Below, piece after piece: positions 1 to 11,401 of a DNA stretch of 64,000 nt (position 1 is the first letter of the stretch; every line of letters starts with the position of its first letter). A program made the position numbers and the translations under genes. Source of the stretch: Ceratobasidium sp. AG-K (Eukaryota; Basidiomycota; Agaricomycetes; Cantharellales; Ceratobasidiaceae); contig JAWNGF010000013.1 of the NCBI GenBank assembly GCA_037039685.1, positions 1,137,001-1,201,000 on the forward strand, read 5' to 3'. The notes beneath the pieces are model-generated. The model searched no databases. It saw nothing but the letters and a program-made list of their open reading frames with translations, and was not told the DNA's origin.

Positions 1-1
1 C

Positions 2-2192
2 GAGGCTTCACCGACCATCTCGTCCCTCGTGTCATCCGACTCCTTCATGAAGTACCGAGCCAGTCAGGGCATCCAGTCTCCTCGCCCTATTCGGACCAGG
101 CAAAATACGAGCACCGGGCGCGTCGTACCCACCTTTAGGCTCGTTTCAAGCCCAGAGGTTAACAGCCAACAATCGACGCTGGAAACCCACGAGACCGGAG
201 TGGAGGAAACCGAAAAAACCGACGCGACCGTTACCGAGTCCATTGAAGGGTCCACTCTGGGATCTAGCCTGCGAATTGAGCCCAGGATAGAGCGTATCTT
301 GACCCCTCCTCCATCATTCTGGTCGCCGCCGCCACTCTCGGCCGTCGTTCGAACCTCGGCTCCTCTCCTCCCTGCGGCAAACGTACAGACCTCGGTCCCA
401 GTTACCCGCGCGGCATCTATTTCGCTTCCCCCGACAAGGACCACATCGGCTCCGCCTCTTCGTCCTGCGTCCGTTCCACCATCGACCGACTCGCTGAGCG
501 TCGCTGTCTCGGATGAGACGCGGAGGGCGTGGAGCTGTGAGCCGGCGAGCGAAGGAGCGCGTCCCGTCAAGAGTTTTGCAGGAGATTGGACGCAGTGTAT
601 GATTATCGACATTTCGGATGACGAAGATGGGAGTGAGAGTGAGGACGTGGAGCAGAGCGGATCGGAGGGTGAAGGAGAGGACGTCGAGGGCGATCGGATA
701 GAGGAGGAGTCCCAAGACGAAGTGTTGACCCCGGAGCCTCAGGAGGATTCGACGCCAAGGGTGGAACCTTGGTCAGTTGACACGAGCGAGGTAAGGGTGG
801 CGCAAAATGAGGATGGAGGGACGAGGTATCAATCAAACCGAGGGGTCCCTTTAAACTCGGCGTCGGGTGAGTTTTCAGCACGTTACGTGGTAGATTTCGT
901 GTTAACCTGGTGATAGGAGGGGTCAACGCGGTGGAAGCAGTCCAGCACGCTATTGTCAAACTTGCTTTGGACAACGCCGAGGGAGTCAATATGCCACGTC
1001 TTCCCCCTGTGCTTAGCAAACCCGCGGTTGCCCGTTATGGAGTCACTCCTTCGAATCGCCCATCCAATGGCCAAATGAACCCAAGGCAACTACTGGACGC
1101 CCAATCCATTCACGAGTCCAACCAACTGCGTGCATTGACCAACAACTACTTCAGTGGCACCGGTCGCGCATACCGGGCTCCCAACTTGCACGCCTATCCC
1201 ATGGCCAACAACCTTGCTCTCGAGACTCTTAGGTCTGGTCTTGAAATGCGTGCTGTTGCTAGTGCTACCGCAGTTGAAGAAGCCGTGAGGGCTCGCAGCG
1301 AATCGCCGAGTCTTCCTCATCCCGACTCACACGTGATGACCGCCCGTTCTGCTTCGGGATTCGTTTTACCGCCTCGGCTCCAGCGACTTCAAGGGGTTCA
1401 ACAGTGGGCACCACCTAGACCTTCCCTCTCCCGACTAGACACGGGTATTCTTGCGCAGCAACGTCGTTCGTCGGCGCATAATTCACCAGCTGGGCTGAGC
1501 CCACAAACGACAGGCGCATACAACCAGCTCAACATCCTCCATCACAACGCGTTGCCTGCTCCTCAGTTTGTCAACCCTCCGTCGTACGTTGGTCTTAACA
1601 CGAACCCTCTGGCCCTGGAAACGAACCGGAATACTTCGTCCCTCCGGCATAGCGCTACTCCACGACCTCAGGAGCAAGCAAGAGCCAGTCAACCCGTTTA
1701 TCCAAGATCGTTGTCGACAACCGACCTATTCCGCCTCCTCCTGCTACCGCTCCAATGATGCGCTCTGCGCCCGGTCATCACGATCGCCAACAACGTCGGT
1801 CAGCCGATGCTGTGTTACCACAGCCTCAGGTGGAAGCCAAGGCCACTCCTGCGAGCTCTTCAACCGTTGCTTCGTCGCCAGATCCTGCCGCACCGAGCCA
1901 AGCCGCCACCGCGAGTACTTCGACACAGTCCGTTACTTTGTCCCCTAAGCCGAAAAAAAAGAGCGGAACTCGTCGTCGAAATCACAAGCCCAAGAACGCA
2001 TCACCCAAGACCGGCAAAGAGGATCCCCCACCCGCAACTGCCCCTGTAGCACCTCCTAAACCAGCCGCCCCACCTCCACGACCCAAAGATACTGCAACGC
2101 CTGTTGCCACCGCCCCAGGGCCAAAGCGAAGGAACAAGTATCACAAAAAAATTAAACCTACCAAGCCCGGAGCTTCCCAACTCACTGGATGA
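2..2192 (+). CDS. low-complexity hypothetical protein, 5' end outside window
   Basis: The frame is open from base 2, so the true start is probably upstream; the first in-frame ATG is at 47. A 50-nt intron at 867-916 (GTGAGT...TAG) joins frame 2 to frame 1 exactly. A second frame change is needed between about 1690 and 1715, where coding potential passes from frame 1 to frame 0, but I find no good intron there, so it may be an indel or sequence error. The product is rich in Ser, Pro, Thr and Ala, with an acidic run (DDEDGSESEDVE) near residue 200 and a basic, Pro/Lys-rich C-terminus, as in a disordered, possibly nuclear protein. No catalytic or structural domain is recognised. Stop at 2190-2192. 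No function is assigned. Confidence 0.6.
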
Positions 2193-2829
2193 TTTTCGTT
2201 CGTCGTATGGACACGTTGGATCATACTCTAATTTTATTGCAATAATTGTTTTCGTACTCGGACTGTTTTCGATTTTGCTTTGCTTGCATACGTATCCGTG
2301 TTGTCATCATAATGTAAAATGCATATACCTGAGTTTACGCTCTCGTCTATTTGTGTCTAATCAAATTCAATGCTTTATCTTCAAGTTATTACGGGTGCTA
2401 GTGACTGGGCAGTATTGAATTGTTCACTATGGCAGCATTACGCATACAGGCCCGTCTGCTGGAAACCCGCGACCGTCATAAAACGCGTCCTGCCTTGCAG
2501 GCGTTGTTCAAAATTGCGACTGCAATCGGGCGCCAGTTGAAATTCTAACGCATATATGCACTAAAAAGGACTTCTCAAAGATATCCCCAGGCAAACTTGT
2601 TATTCGCCGCCTTCAGGTAAATATCCCCATGACCTTACAAGAAACGAGAATCCCATAATCAGAATTTGTACTCCGGTTTACATTGCATACATGATATGGT
2701 GAGCCGACAGCTACCCCGAGTCCTCCACTCACAGGCTTGACCAGAGCCTCTAGGGAAGAAATGGGGCGGCAAACGAAAAGGTCCTTGTGATTGAGCGTTT
2801 GAAGCCAAGCATGCAGCTGGACGAAAATC
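2193..2829. other. intergenic between convergent genes
   Basis: This lies between the 3' ends of two convergent genes. The first 200 bases are T-rich, as expected of a 3' untranslated region. I see no further gene, repeat or RNA. Confidence 0.5.
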
Positions 2830-4948
2830 CTAGATATCAGCTGCTATGTGTTGCCTCAATCGGATGGCTGTTCCCCGCGCCATGCGGAAAGTAGACCCGC
2901 CTGGAGTGGTAGGAAATTCCATAGCCAGAAAGTCTGCTTCGGACCTATCCTTGATGTCGGAGAGCCGGTAGATTTTCTCAGCGGTAAAGCCTGCCAAGAG
3001 GCCAGCAAAATTGTCGTTGCTCTCTCCACGTTCGCCTTGATCGCAGCGTGGAAGCCACTCCGACAACAATGTGCGTCCGCTTCCTGCCGGAGGGCGATCG
3101 CCCTCAGGTGATAGCACAGGGGTACGGTTTGGCACTCTGTTGAAACCACCGCGGTCCGTACGCTGAGGCAGACGTAGGTTAGCTGGGATATGATGGTTAG
3201 GTGGGCCACGGTGATCCAAGGTTCTCGGGAATGACACTAGAGTCGAGTGAGATCCCGGAGCTGCGCGGATATGATTTGATATACCAAGCGCGTTTGGGAG
3301 ACGAGAACTATCGGTGTATGAGAGTTGTGGCCGCAACGGGTTGAGGGTTGTTTCAGTAACATTCAAGATGTCGGTTTTGAGACGAGAGAGATTCTCAATT
3401 AAGAATGCGTAACGGGCCTCTTCAAAGGTTGTAATCTCGTCTTGGAATAGTGGGGGTGGCCCCAGACCTCGTAGCCACTCGTCAAACCAGCCCGCAGATC
3501 TTTGGATTAACCTACGCACAGCTGGGTTACTCGGGGCCGCTCGGAATCGCGTGGTATACCTATGAAAGAATAAATCAGATTTTGGGGAACTCAAGGTCAC
3601 CAATTAGAACATACTCGAGCAATGTCATGAACAGGGCTCTAAAGATGTGAACTCCACTTAGGGGCGGAGAATCCTGTTCTTGAAAAGTGTTTGCTTGCAT
3701 TTGCTTTGCCATCGACCTGGTGATCGTATCACTAAAGACATCGACATTTTTATCAACCAGCGCATAAAGCGCACTGGAGAAATGTCAATCAGAAATCTAT
3801 AAGTGTAGATTGTGGTACTTACTTGACTTCATGATTAGCAGCGCTTTTGACAACCCATTCAGAGGACATATACTACGAACTTGAAGATTAGGAAATACTC
3901 ACTGCACGAGGACAAATAGTGGCAACATACCGTTAGCAGTGGTAAATAACCTCTCTGGAAAGACCACTGTGTATTAAGATGGTGTGTCCAAGGATAATTT
4001 ATCGCATCGTTGATTCTCAGTCTACCGTTCCCCTAGTCATATCGCTTCATTTGAAGCGCTTGATCACAAGACAAAGATAACATACCTTGACTAAATTGCC
4101 TAAGTGGTTCTAGGATTCTGTTAGTTTCCATCGCTTCGAGTCGCATATACTGCTCACAAGTCCATCTTCAGGTTTCTAAGGTACAAGTGGCTTTAGTCTA
4201 TCAGGCTACGAATGGCCCACCAAACATACCCAATGGGGGTTTTGAGTGTTGGCGCTGCAAATGTGTCCAAGAAACAAATATACTTGCTCCGCTGCTTGAA
4301 AGCGAAAATCGTTTTGCATGAATGGTTTAAGGTAGCTATCAGTTTGGCTAGGGGTTGCACCAAAGCCGGCTCCAAAACTGTATTTGTCGCTTTCAATGCC
4401 AGGAAGTACCCCTGGTTCGGTGTCCAAGGGTGTGGGCTCAGGCGGTTTAAGGTTTTGGGTATCCGAGGGAGCCGTTTCGGGGTTGGCTCGATGTTCATAC
4501 CTGCATTCTGCGCTGCGCCTACACTGTCCAGTTGTCCAGTATGCTCGACACACTCCTTGCGGGACGCGTGCGGGAGAAACTGTGGAGGTGGAAGATTAAA
4601 TTTCTATCCACAGCTTATTCCGCCTGCAGCAACGTACCAATTGGCGTTGGACTAGTTGGAGTTTGATGAAGAAAGGTGCAGGTGGCACCACGAGTACAAA
4701 ACCCACCAGTCCAGTAGTAGCGGCACGTCCCCGCAGGAACGTCGATGTTATCTCCTAATTTGCACATCAACATAGAAGGATTCTTTCCATTATATATCGC
4801 ACCTACCAATGTTATTGCGCGCACTGGCAGAAGATACGTTTGCCATTTCCGGGGCTGAAATGTTGGCTAAATGTAAAAATTTACACTTCCCCCCATTCCG
4901 GCAGCCCATAGAAGACTTATAATATCGACAAGCCTGAATTGGAGCCAT
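2830..4948 (-). CDS. three-finger CCCH zinc-finger protein, ZNFX1-like N-terminus without helicase
   Basis: Many-exon gene read right to left. ATG at 4948; exon 1 4948-4807, exon 2 4754-4638, exon 3 4579-4284, then several short exons with less certain ends; the last exon starts near 3543 and stops at 2830. Each of the first three exons carries a CX8CX5CX3H finger: CRYYKSSMGC..CKFLH, CRYYWTGGFC..CTFLH and CRAYWTTGQC..CRYEH. Such fingers usually bind RNA. The downstream part (ALYALVDKNVDVF, then SGVHIFRALFMTLLEYTTRF) resembles the helical region after CCCH fingers in fungal ZNFX1-type proteins, but no helicase follows. The C-terminal 60 residues (GFTAEKIYRLSDIKDRSEAD...) look SAM-like. What is seen: fingers and exon phases. 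What is inferred: RNA binding and the ZNFX1 relationship. Confidence 0.7.
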
Positions 4949-5421
4949 GTGCAGCGTGAGGAGAAAATATTGACACGGTGGTTTCCAAGGATCGTGGACT
5001 AGGTGTAGCCACCCACTGCCGCTGGTCCGCGGATGATTGAGTAAGTCAATTTCTTGGGGCCAAAGAGAATGGCAATTGTTGCCTTCCAGGGCAAAAACGT
5101 ATTATGGTATCAAGGCGCATACAGTGAGCGTTTTCACCGCAAGAATCTAATGACCAGTGCAGCTTGATCACTGCTAGCGCGTCGAAAGTCGCCCATAATG
5201 GCCAATACCGATAGACCAAACTAACCACAAAGTTTCGGACAATCAATTACTGAGCCTCGCATGGCTATTGTATTCAATGTTCGAAGGGACGTGATACCCG
5301 ATGATCATATGATTGTATAGAATTTTGGATTTTGTTACATAAATATCGATAAACATATTATCAGGAAAAATCATGTATTGTACGCTTGCAAGCCCCCAAA
5401 TAAAAAGGCTAATTGATAACA
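4949..5421. other. intergenic, no gene seen
   Basis: This lies upstream of the CCCH gene and downstream of the next minus-strand gene. Short open frames on the minus strand have no coding character. No repeat was noticed. Confidence 0.45.
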
Positions 5422-6076
5422 CTATTCAAGTTTCACTTTCAGTCGGTCTCCCTCATACTCGAGCTTGCGTGGCACACCACCTCTGATACGGTCGTAATAT
5501 ACTGGCTTATGAATACTCTGGATATCGGCCGCACTAAATACCCGCACTCTCTGTCCTCGCAGCTGTGGTAGCATGGAACATGGACATAACAAGGGGGGGA
5601 GGGGGTGCCCGTGTTAGGGTCGCACGTCAATCGGCCGGAGGTTCTAGATGTGGGGACAGCAATTTGAGAGAAGGAAGAGTATTTGTATGGACAGAGGAAT
5701 GGGAAACTGCGTACTTGATACATCTGCGAAATAACCGACAATTGTCTTCTGTCGCCCTCACAGGCTGTCTTTGTAACTTTGAGCTGCATATCACGCCCGC
5801 CACCTTGCTCGGGATTACCAAGGATCCTCCACGCGCGCGTGTTGAATAATCGGCTTAGGTCTTCGTGTGATATGTCCAAGGTTGCGATGCGAGCCCGGCA
5901 AACTCCTGCGCATCGTGTTGTGGATGAGCCGAAAACGTGGACATCATGTTCTCATTTGATTACCCGAGCCTACGAGGAAAGTACAATGATGACGAGGGTC
6001 TAGAGTCTGCGAGGGTGTAGACAAGGTCCACGCGAATATTGTTGGATACGGGGGTATTAGGGTGCGCTTCAGCCAT
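5422..6076 (-). CDS. small orphan protein, four exons
   Basis: ATG at 6076. Exons 6076-5974, 5905-5715, 5643-5626 and 5562-5422 (TAG) join with all phases consistent into a 150-residue protein. Introns are 68, 71 and 63 nt. Exon 3 is only 18 nt; without removing the 63-nt intron after it, the frame meets a TAA. Recognisable stretches are HEDLSRLFNTRAWRILG, VISQMYQNLRPID and YYDRIRGGVPRKLEYEGDRL. No signal peptide, membrane segment or known domain is seen. The alternation of charged and hydrophobic residues suggests a compact beta-rich fold, but that is a guess. Unrecognised. Confidence 0.6.
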
Positions 6077-6907
6077 CGCGGGGGGTATCAGCCTGGGCCT
6101 AGAGCGGGGTGGCTGTGCACACAGGAAGCACAGAAAGTTGATTTGTTGTTAAAATAATAGCCTGAAGGGAGGTGATTGAGGAAGCCATGGCAAAAAGACA
6201 CAATAAATGCAAAACGTTAGGTGATAAATTTCGACATAATGCCCCCCCCCCCGAGATTGGAGTGGGGTTTTGCAAACCGATTACAAGTACACCCGACTCA
6301 TTTGTACACCGTGCTTTGTGTACTTGTCAGTTTTGGCCCCGACAAGAGGGGATATGAATGTGCCCGTGTCTGCCACACCCTTCCCAGCGTCACCGCTGAA
6401 GCGTCGACCATCTTCAAGAAGTTGTCGACTACCCCGCAACGGCATTCACCAGAAGATTTAGCGACGCAAGGAAGGACCCCAAAGCGGCCGACTGGATCTA
6501 TTACTGGTGGGATCCAATGTGCTCATCACTCAGGTACTGGGCAGAGGAGACAGCTAGAACGCGTAGTACGTAGTGCTGACGTCGGACCAAGTACCCGGGA
6601 TGGTGAAAGAAAGCTCGGCCTGCCAGTGGTCAGTAGGTCACGTGCGTATCTCCAAGCAGCCGTCCTCGCTCCCCCCCTTGACATTACCATGCGATACACG
6701 TGCGACTGATACGTTATAACCTCCACCTCATGGATTGCTATGCGGGTCATAAAGTTGTATCCACTGGTACCACCCTCAAGATCAACGTTTCGGCTCCTTG
6801 CGGGGTTGTGCATCGCCTCGAAGGGCACGTTGCGGCAATAGCGCCAGAGATCTGTCAAGCACTAGATAACTCTTCCTTTTGCCCGACAATCCAAGCTCAG
6901 CCCCGAT
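6077..6907. other. intergenic upstream region of the TPR-kinase gene
   Basis: This 0.8-kb region lies between divergent genes. It contains an 11-base C run near 6241. Several overlapping open frames occur on both strands, but none has splice-consistent coding structure. Confidence 0.45.
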
Positions 6908-9900
6908 ATGAGTTCTTCATCCAAGTCAAGCTCAAAGCCGGATTCCCACCAGCGTCCGCCTGCAGTTACGGATGATGAGTCCTCGTCTAGCCAGGTATCT
7001 CGTCTCTCATGCCGTTCTACAAGACAGATGCTCACTCATCTGGCATTTCAATCGTTGTACTTCAATGTTTTACGAATGATAGTCCTCTGCCTTAGGTCTT
7101 TCGGGACTGGTCCGGCCCGAGAAACCCACCAATAGACTCACCTCCGTCCCAGAAATTATGAAGGAAATAGACGCCCATTCGAAGAGCCGACAATGGAAGG
7201 AAATGGCCAAGCTTCAAATCGAAGTGTTGAACATTTATCGTTCCGCTTATGGCGAAGCACATTTATCCACGCTCTCTGCCATGTTCAATCTGGCTGCCTC
7301 ATACGCAAAGCTTAAGAAGCTAACAGAAGCTCAAGACCTCTATCGACATGTCTTACTCCTCCGGACACGTTTACTTGGAGAAGAACATGCCGACACCCTC
7401 CGCACTATGCAGAATATGGCTACCGTTTGCGCAGACCTCGGAAAGCATTTAGAAGCTGCTGAAAGCCTCCAAAAAATACTCCGAATTCGCCAACGAGTGC
7501 TCGGGGAGGGTCACCCCGATACGCTTTCCACTATGCACAACCTGGCTATGACTTACACCGATGCGGGCAAACTCGAGACGGCCGAACAGCTGTACAAAGT
7601 CGTATTATCTTTGCGTAAGCAGTCACTGGGGAAGAACCACCCAAAGACTTTAGGGACTATGCGCGGCTTGGTCCTGGTCTATCAAGGTCTAGGAAAGCTC
7701 AAAGAAGCCAAATACCTTTGCCAGAATTTACTGTCACGCTCGGATATCAAGAACGGCAAGGACAACATCCACTCTCTGAGGTCTATGAGCGCCTTGGCTA
7801 CGATTAACCGGGAGCTACACGATTGGAAAGAGGCAAGAGCACTTGAGATGGAGTTGCTTTCACGTCGCAGGCGCTTCTGGGGCGATGCCCATCCCGAGAC
7901 GCTGACTAGCATGAAGACTGTAGCTCTGATCTACCGAGAAGAGCGTAGGTGGAACGAAGCTCAAATGCTCGAGGATGAAATTGAATGGATATCTCAATCA
8001 TTGAACGCAGAAGACCCCATGGCCGATAGTGGTAGTCTTCAGAGCAGGCCCTATACTCCGTTGATCCGTGAAGTCAATTCCAATGCTCTTACAAGAGTCC
8101 TTGGCAATGAACATCCGGAAGTGATCGATAGCCTCGAGGCCGAAGCTCTCAGCCACATGCAAGAAGGCAAATGGAAGCAGGCAATAACCACGCTCCAAGA
8201 AGTATTTCGATTGCGCCAGAAAGTTCAAGGCAGCAGCCATTTGTATACCATCCAAACGATGAACAACCTAGGTCTGGCGCATCTTTCTCATCAGAACCTG
8301 GATAAAGCTGCAGAGATATTCCAAGAGGTTTTAGACTTGCTGAAACAGAGCCAGCATCCAGCGCTCGAGTCGAATCTCCAGTCAAACATTCAGCAGCGTA
8401 TCTCTGTGACTGAGAGCTACTGGAGGCAATCCCAATTCAAGCCCACTGAGACTACTGGCGATCCAATGCATGAACTTACGGTTATCAGTAAACGATTGTC
8501 AAGTCGTGCGGTAAGCCGGACTTCTGAGTTGGGAGCCTGAAGATCTGACTAATCCTTGGTAGATCGCTGCCGAGAAGAATATTGTAACCTCGGAAGTAGT
8601 AAGTTGATATTTCTACGCCAGTGGCAATTATTGACGCACGTGACCTCAAGACCATACCGGAGATCATGGCTTGCCTGACCAATCGCGGCTGCCCCGACCT
8701 TACTCGCGAGCTGGACCGGACAAAGCTCGCAAGTCGTCCGCAAGGAACTGGCGGATACAGTGACGTATGGAGAGGGGCCCTTCTTGACGGGAGCCCTGTG
8801 GCGCTGAAATGCCTCCGCGGTGAGGAAAAGCTACTGAAGGTGGGATCGCCCTATTCAGCCTGGGAGTCCTCTAACAAGCCACCAGCACGCGACGCGTGAG
8901 CTCTACAACTGGGCAAAAGCTCGCCACGAAAATGTACTGGAGCTTCGAGGAATGGCAATCGTCCATGATAAAATTGCGATGGTCTCGCCTTGGATGGAAT
9001 CGGGGGATGTGTGCCAGTACTTGACTAAATATCCGGACGCTGATCGCATGCATATAGTACGTAAGGTCAATAGTTGATGGATATCGTCTGCTGAACTACA
9101 TAATAGTGCAAGGAGGTAGCTAAGGGACTAGCGTACTTACACAGTCTGCCGTTGGTATGTTCTATAACCACCAGCCGTGACAACTCGACTCACTGACCCT
9201 GGTAATCCGCCCCAGATCCATGGCGACATTAAAGCAGTACGTTATTTCTATTGCATTTTTTCCTTAAGTCTCACCACCGGTTTAGAGTAACGTGTTTGTT
9301 TCGGGCGATGGGACTGTCAAAGTGGGAGACTTCGGGCTAGCGATACTTTTATGCGAGCAAAGTATCGAGTTTTCGGATACCGGTGACCACACACGCGGTA
9401 CCGTACGGTGGATGGTAGGCAGTCACTGAATGATTCGAAAATATCAACCCCATTGACATCACTATAATTCCAGGCACCGGAGCTGTTCGAAGAAGAGTCA
9501 GGCGAAGTCAACTGTAACAGGAGTCTGGAAAGCGACGTCTACTCTCTTGGAATGGTGAGTGCCCATTGAGTTCATGATACCACGCATGCTAACCTTATCC
9601 ACATCAGACGATTCTGGTACGATATAGACTACTAAACCCGATAATGCTAGGTCTAACGGTTCTCTAGGAAATTATCACGGGTAAAGTTCCGTTTGCGGAG
9701 ATACCCAGCGTAATCAAAGTGATGCGTGCTGTCGCCGACAACAAACGAAAGCCGTCGCTTCCAGGAGACATTGTTGCCCTAGGCGAACAAGGAAATCGCC
9801 TCTGGGGCCTGTTGAACAGATGTTGGGATGAGAACCCGAAGAATAGGCCCACAGCCAAGGAAGCATTCGAGGAAGTAAGTCATGTGATATAGGTTTAGTC

Positions 9901-9960
9901 TTGAAACTTATAAACGTGACGTAGATGGAGGCTATTTTGAGTTGTTCAATTCTCATATGA
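6908..9960 (+). CDS. KLC-type TPR repeats fused to a protein kinase
   Basis: The first exon starts at ATG 6908 and ends at 6994 or 7001; only the 7002 donor keeps frame with exon 2. Other exons: 7096-8510, 8563-8598, 8651-8839, 8886-9056, 9107-9154, 9216-9236, 9286-9414, 9474-9554, 9608-9616 (9 nt), 9668-9874 and 9925-9960 (TGA). The N-terminal 450 residues are about seven 42-residue kinesin-light-chain-type TPRs (LGEEHADTLRTMQNMA, LGEGHPDTLSTMHNLA). The C-terminal half is a kinase: Gly-rich loop GTGGYSDVWRG, VALK lysine, IHGDIKASN loop (HGD instead of HRD, common in fungal kinases), DFG, APE and the C-lobe tryptophan of DVYSLG...RLWGLL. Key residues are present, so activity is plausible. TPRs normally bind partners, so a regulated signalling kinase is inferred; target and trigger are unknown. 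Confidence 0.85.
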
Positions 9961-10808
9961 TGCCGAAAAATAATTGCCCCAAGAAAGGGGGATGAATATG
10001 CCAAACACTTTATGTATACATTGCTCACATATGTACCACTAACTCCTGTATATGCGTATATGCGCTTCTAGTCCTCTTCGTGTAATTTGTACTTGATCGG
10101 CGCTGAATGCGTCTCTAATTGTATTCTTTTAGCATGTACATCTCAATATGATAAGATAACGATTCAAAATAAGTGTCCATCCCATAATATCATTTGAGAT
10201 TCCGAGCACCGATCCAGTACAAGGGCGACTAGGAAGGGAGCACGCAATTCCCAGGTTACGAAACACTCCTTCGAGTTCGCTCTAACCTTGGATTGTGATT
10301 GACGCCCGTTTCATGTCTGCAACGATGCATGGCAGGTTCCAACCTGTGCATTAGCATATACCCACGTGTTTTGACATAGCCAGGAACAATGCGATAATCA
10401 GCCCTGCCAGAGAAGTAGATCCCTCATTGAACTGAAACTCGGCTGCGAAACCGCTTACCCCTTTTACACCCCCTTGCCCCTCACAAAAACCAATCGCAAG
10501 CTTCAATTCACGCCACCAGTGTCAGGCTTCCCCACCCCCTGCGCCACACAACCCTAAACTTTGCACCCCGCCCGAGGCCGGCGAGGGCACGGCGAGCTGG
10601 ATTGGGCACGCCATCGGCGCCCAGGCTAGCGCGACACGAGCCTCGTGATCAAAGTTAGAATGACTCGACTTTTTACTTTCTGCCACCACCTTCATCTGCT
10701 CTCGTTTCGTTTGCTGGTTTCGTTGGTGCTCGCCGTGGAGTAGGCAATTTCGCCGAGGTTCGGTTTCGAAACTCGCTGTCGGACTCGTAGCTGAGCTCGT
10801 AACCACTT
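9961..10808. other. intergenic, no gene seen
   Basis: 3' flank of the kinase gene. An open frame on the minus strand (10522-10806) is Gly/Pro-poor low-complexity sequence without splice support. No repeat or RNA gene was noticed. Confidence 0.4.
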
Positions 10809-11279
10809 TTAGCTCCTATTGTTTACTCGGATACCCGGGACGATACGGACTGCCCCGTTGGATCTCGTGTCGGATAGGCAAAGGGTAGAGAGGCACGAAA
10901 CGAGGATCGCGGCAATCTTTACTGGGGGTGCACGTTCAGAACAACACGTTCGCCGCGGACATTGTTGATGACTAATACGATGGTACCTGCGGGGAAGGTA
11001 TGAAACCATATGGTAGCTTGAGTACGTCAGTCTGACCACCCCTCTAGACAAATTTAGCGTCGAGGCGCTTGCAGGGTTCAAGAGAATGAGGATGGGCTTG
11101 TGATAGTCGAGCGAGCCTAGGTAAGGATACTTAATTTCCCGATTCGGACCGACTAACACCACGCTTAGACCATCCATCAACTCGAAGGCTCGATCGTCCA
11201 CATGTGGGAAATCTGTTTCATCCCTATAGTGCGAAACTCGTCCTCGTCCATATGGGAACATGGATTCAATTCCATGCAT
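10809..11279 (-). CDS. possible small gene, hypothetical
   Basis: A 156-codon open frame with a plausible coding core (FELMDGLSVVLVGPNREIKY, then LDYHKPILILLNPAS). Removing an intron near 11030-10980 could instead continue the protein as TIVLVINNVRGERVVLNV. Phases for that option do not fit cleanly, and the start is not supported by context. No domain is recognised. It lies just downstream of the CNT gene on the same strand. Real gene, remnant or chance frame all remain possible. Confidence 0.25.
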   Translation of the reverse strand: MHGIESMFPYGRGRVSHYRDETDFPHVDDRAFELMDGLSVVLVGPNREIKYPYLGSLDYHKPILILLNPASASTLNLSRGVVRLTYSSYHMVSYLPRRYHRISHQQCPRRTCCSERAPPVKIAAILVSCLSTLCLSDTRSNGAVRIVPGIRVNNRS

Positions 11280-11401
11280 CGACGCCTCGGACCCAACCGA
11301 TTGGAGCTCAAACTTCCACTTCTCGATCGTTCAACAGCAGAGTCTTAAGAGCAGTACACGATCCATTACAACACAACATACACTCCCAATAATGTACAAA
11401 G

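Noticed and set aside
64..715. Long minus-strand frames opposite the first gene
   Set aside because: Shadows of the biased Ser/Pro/Thr codons on the plus strand; no splice structure.
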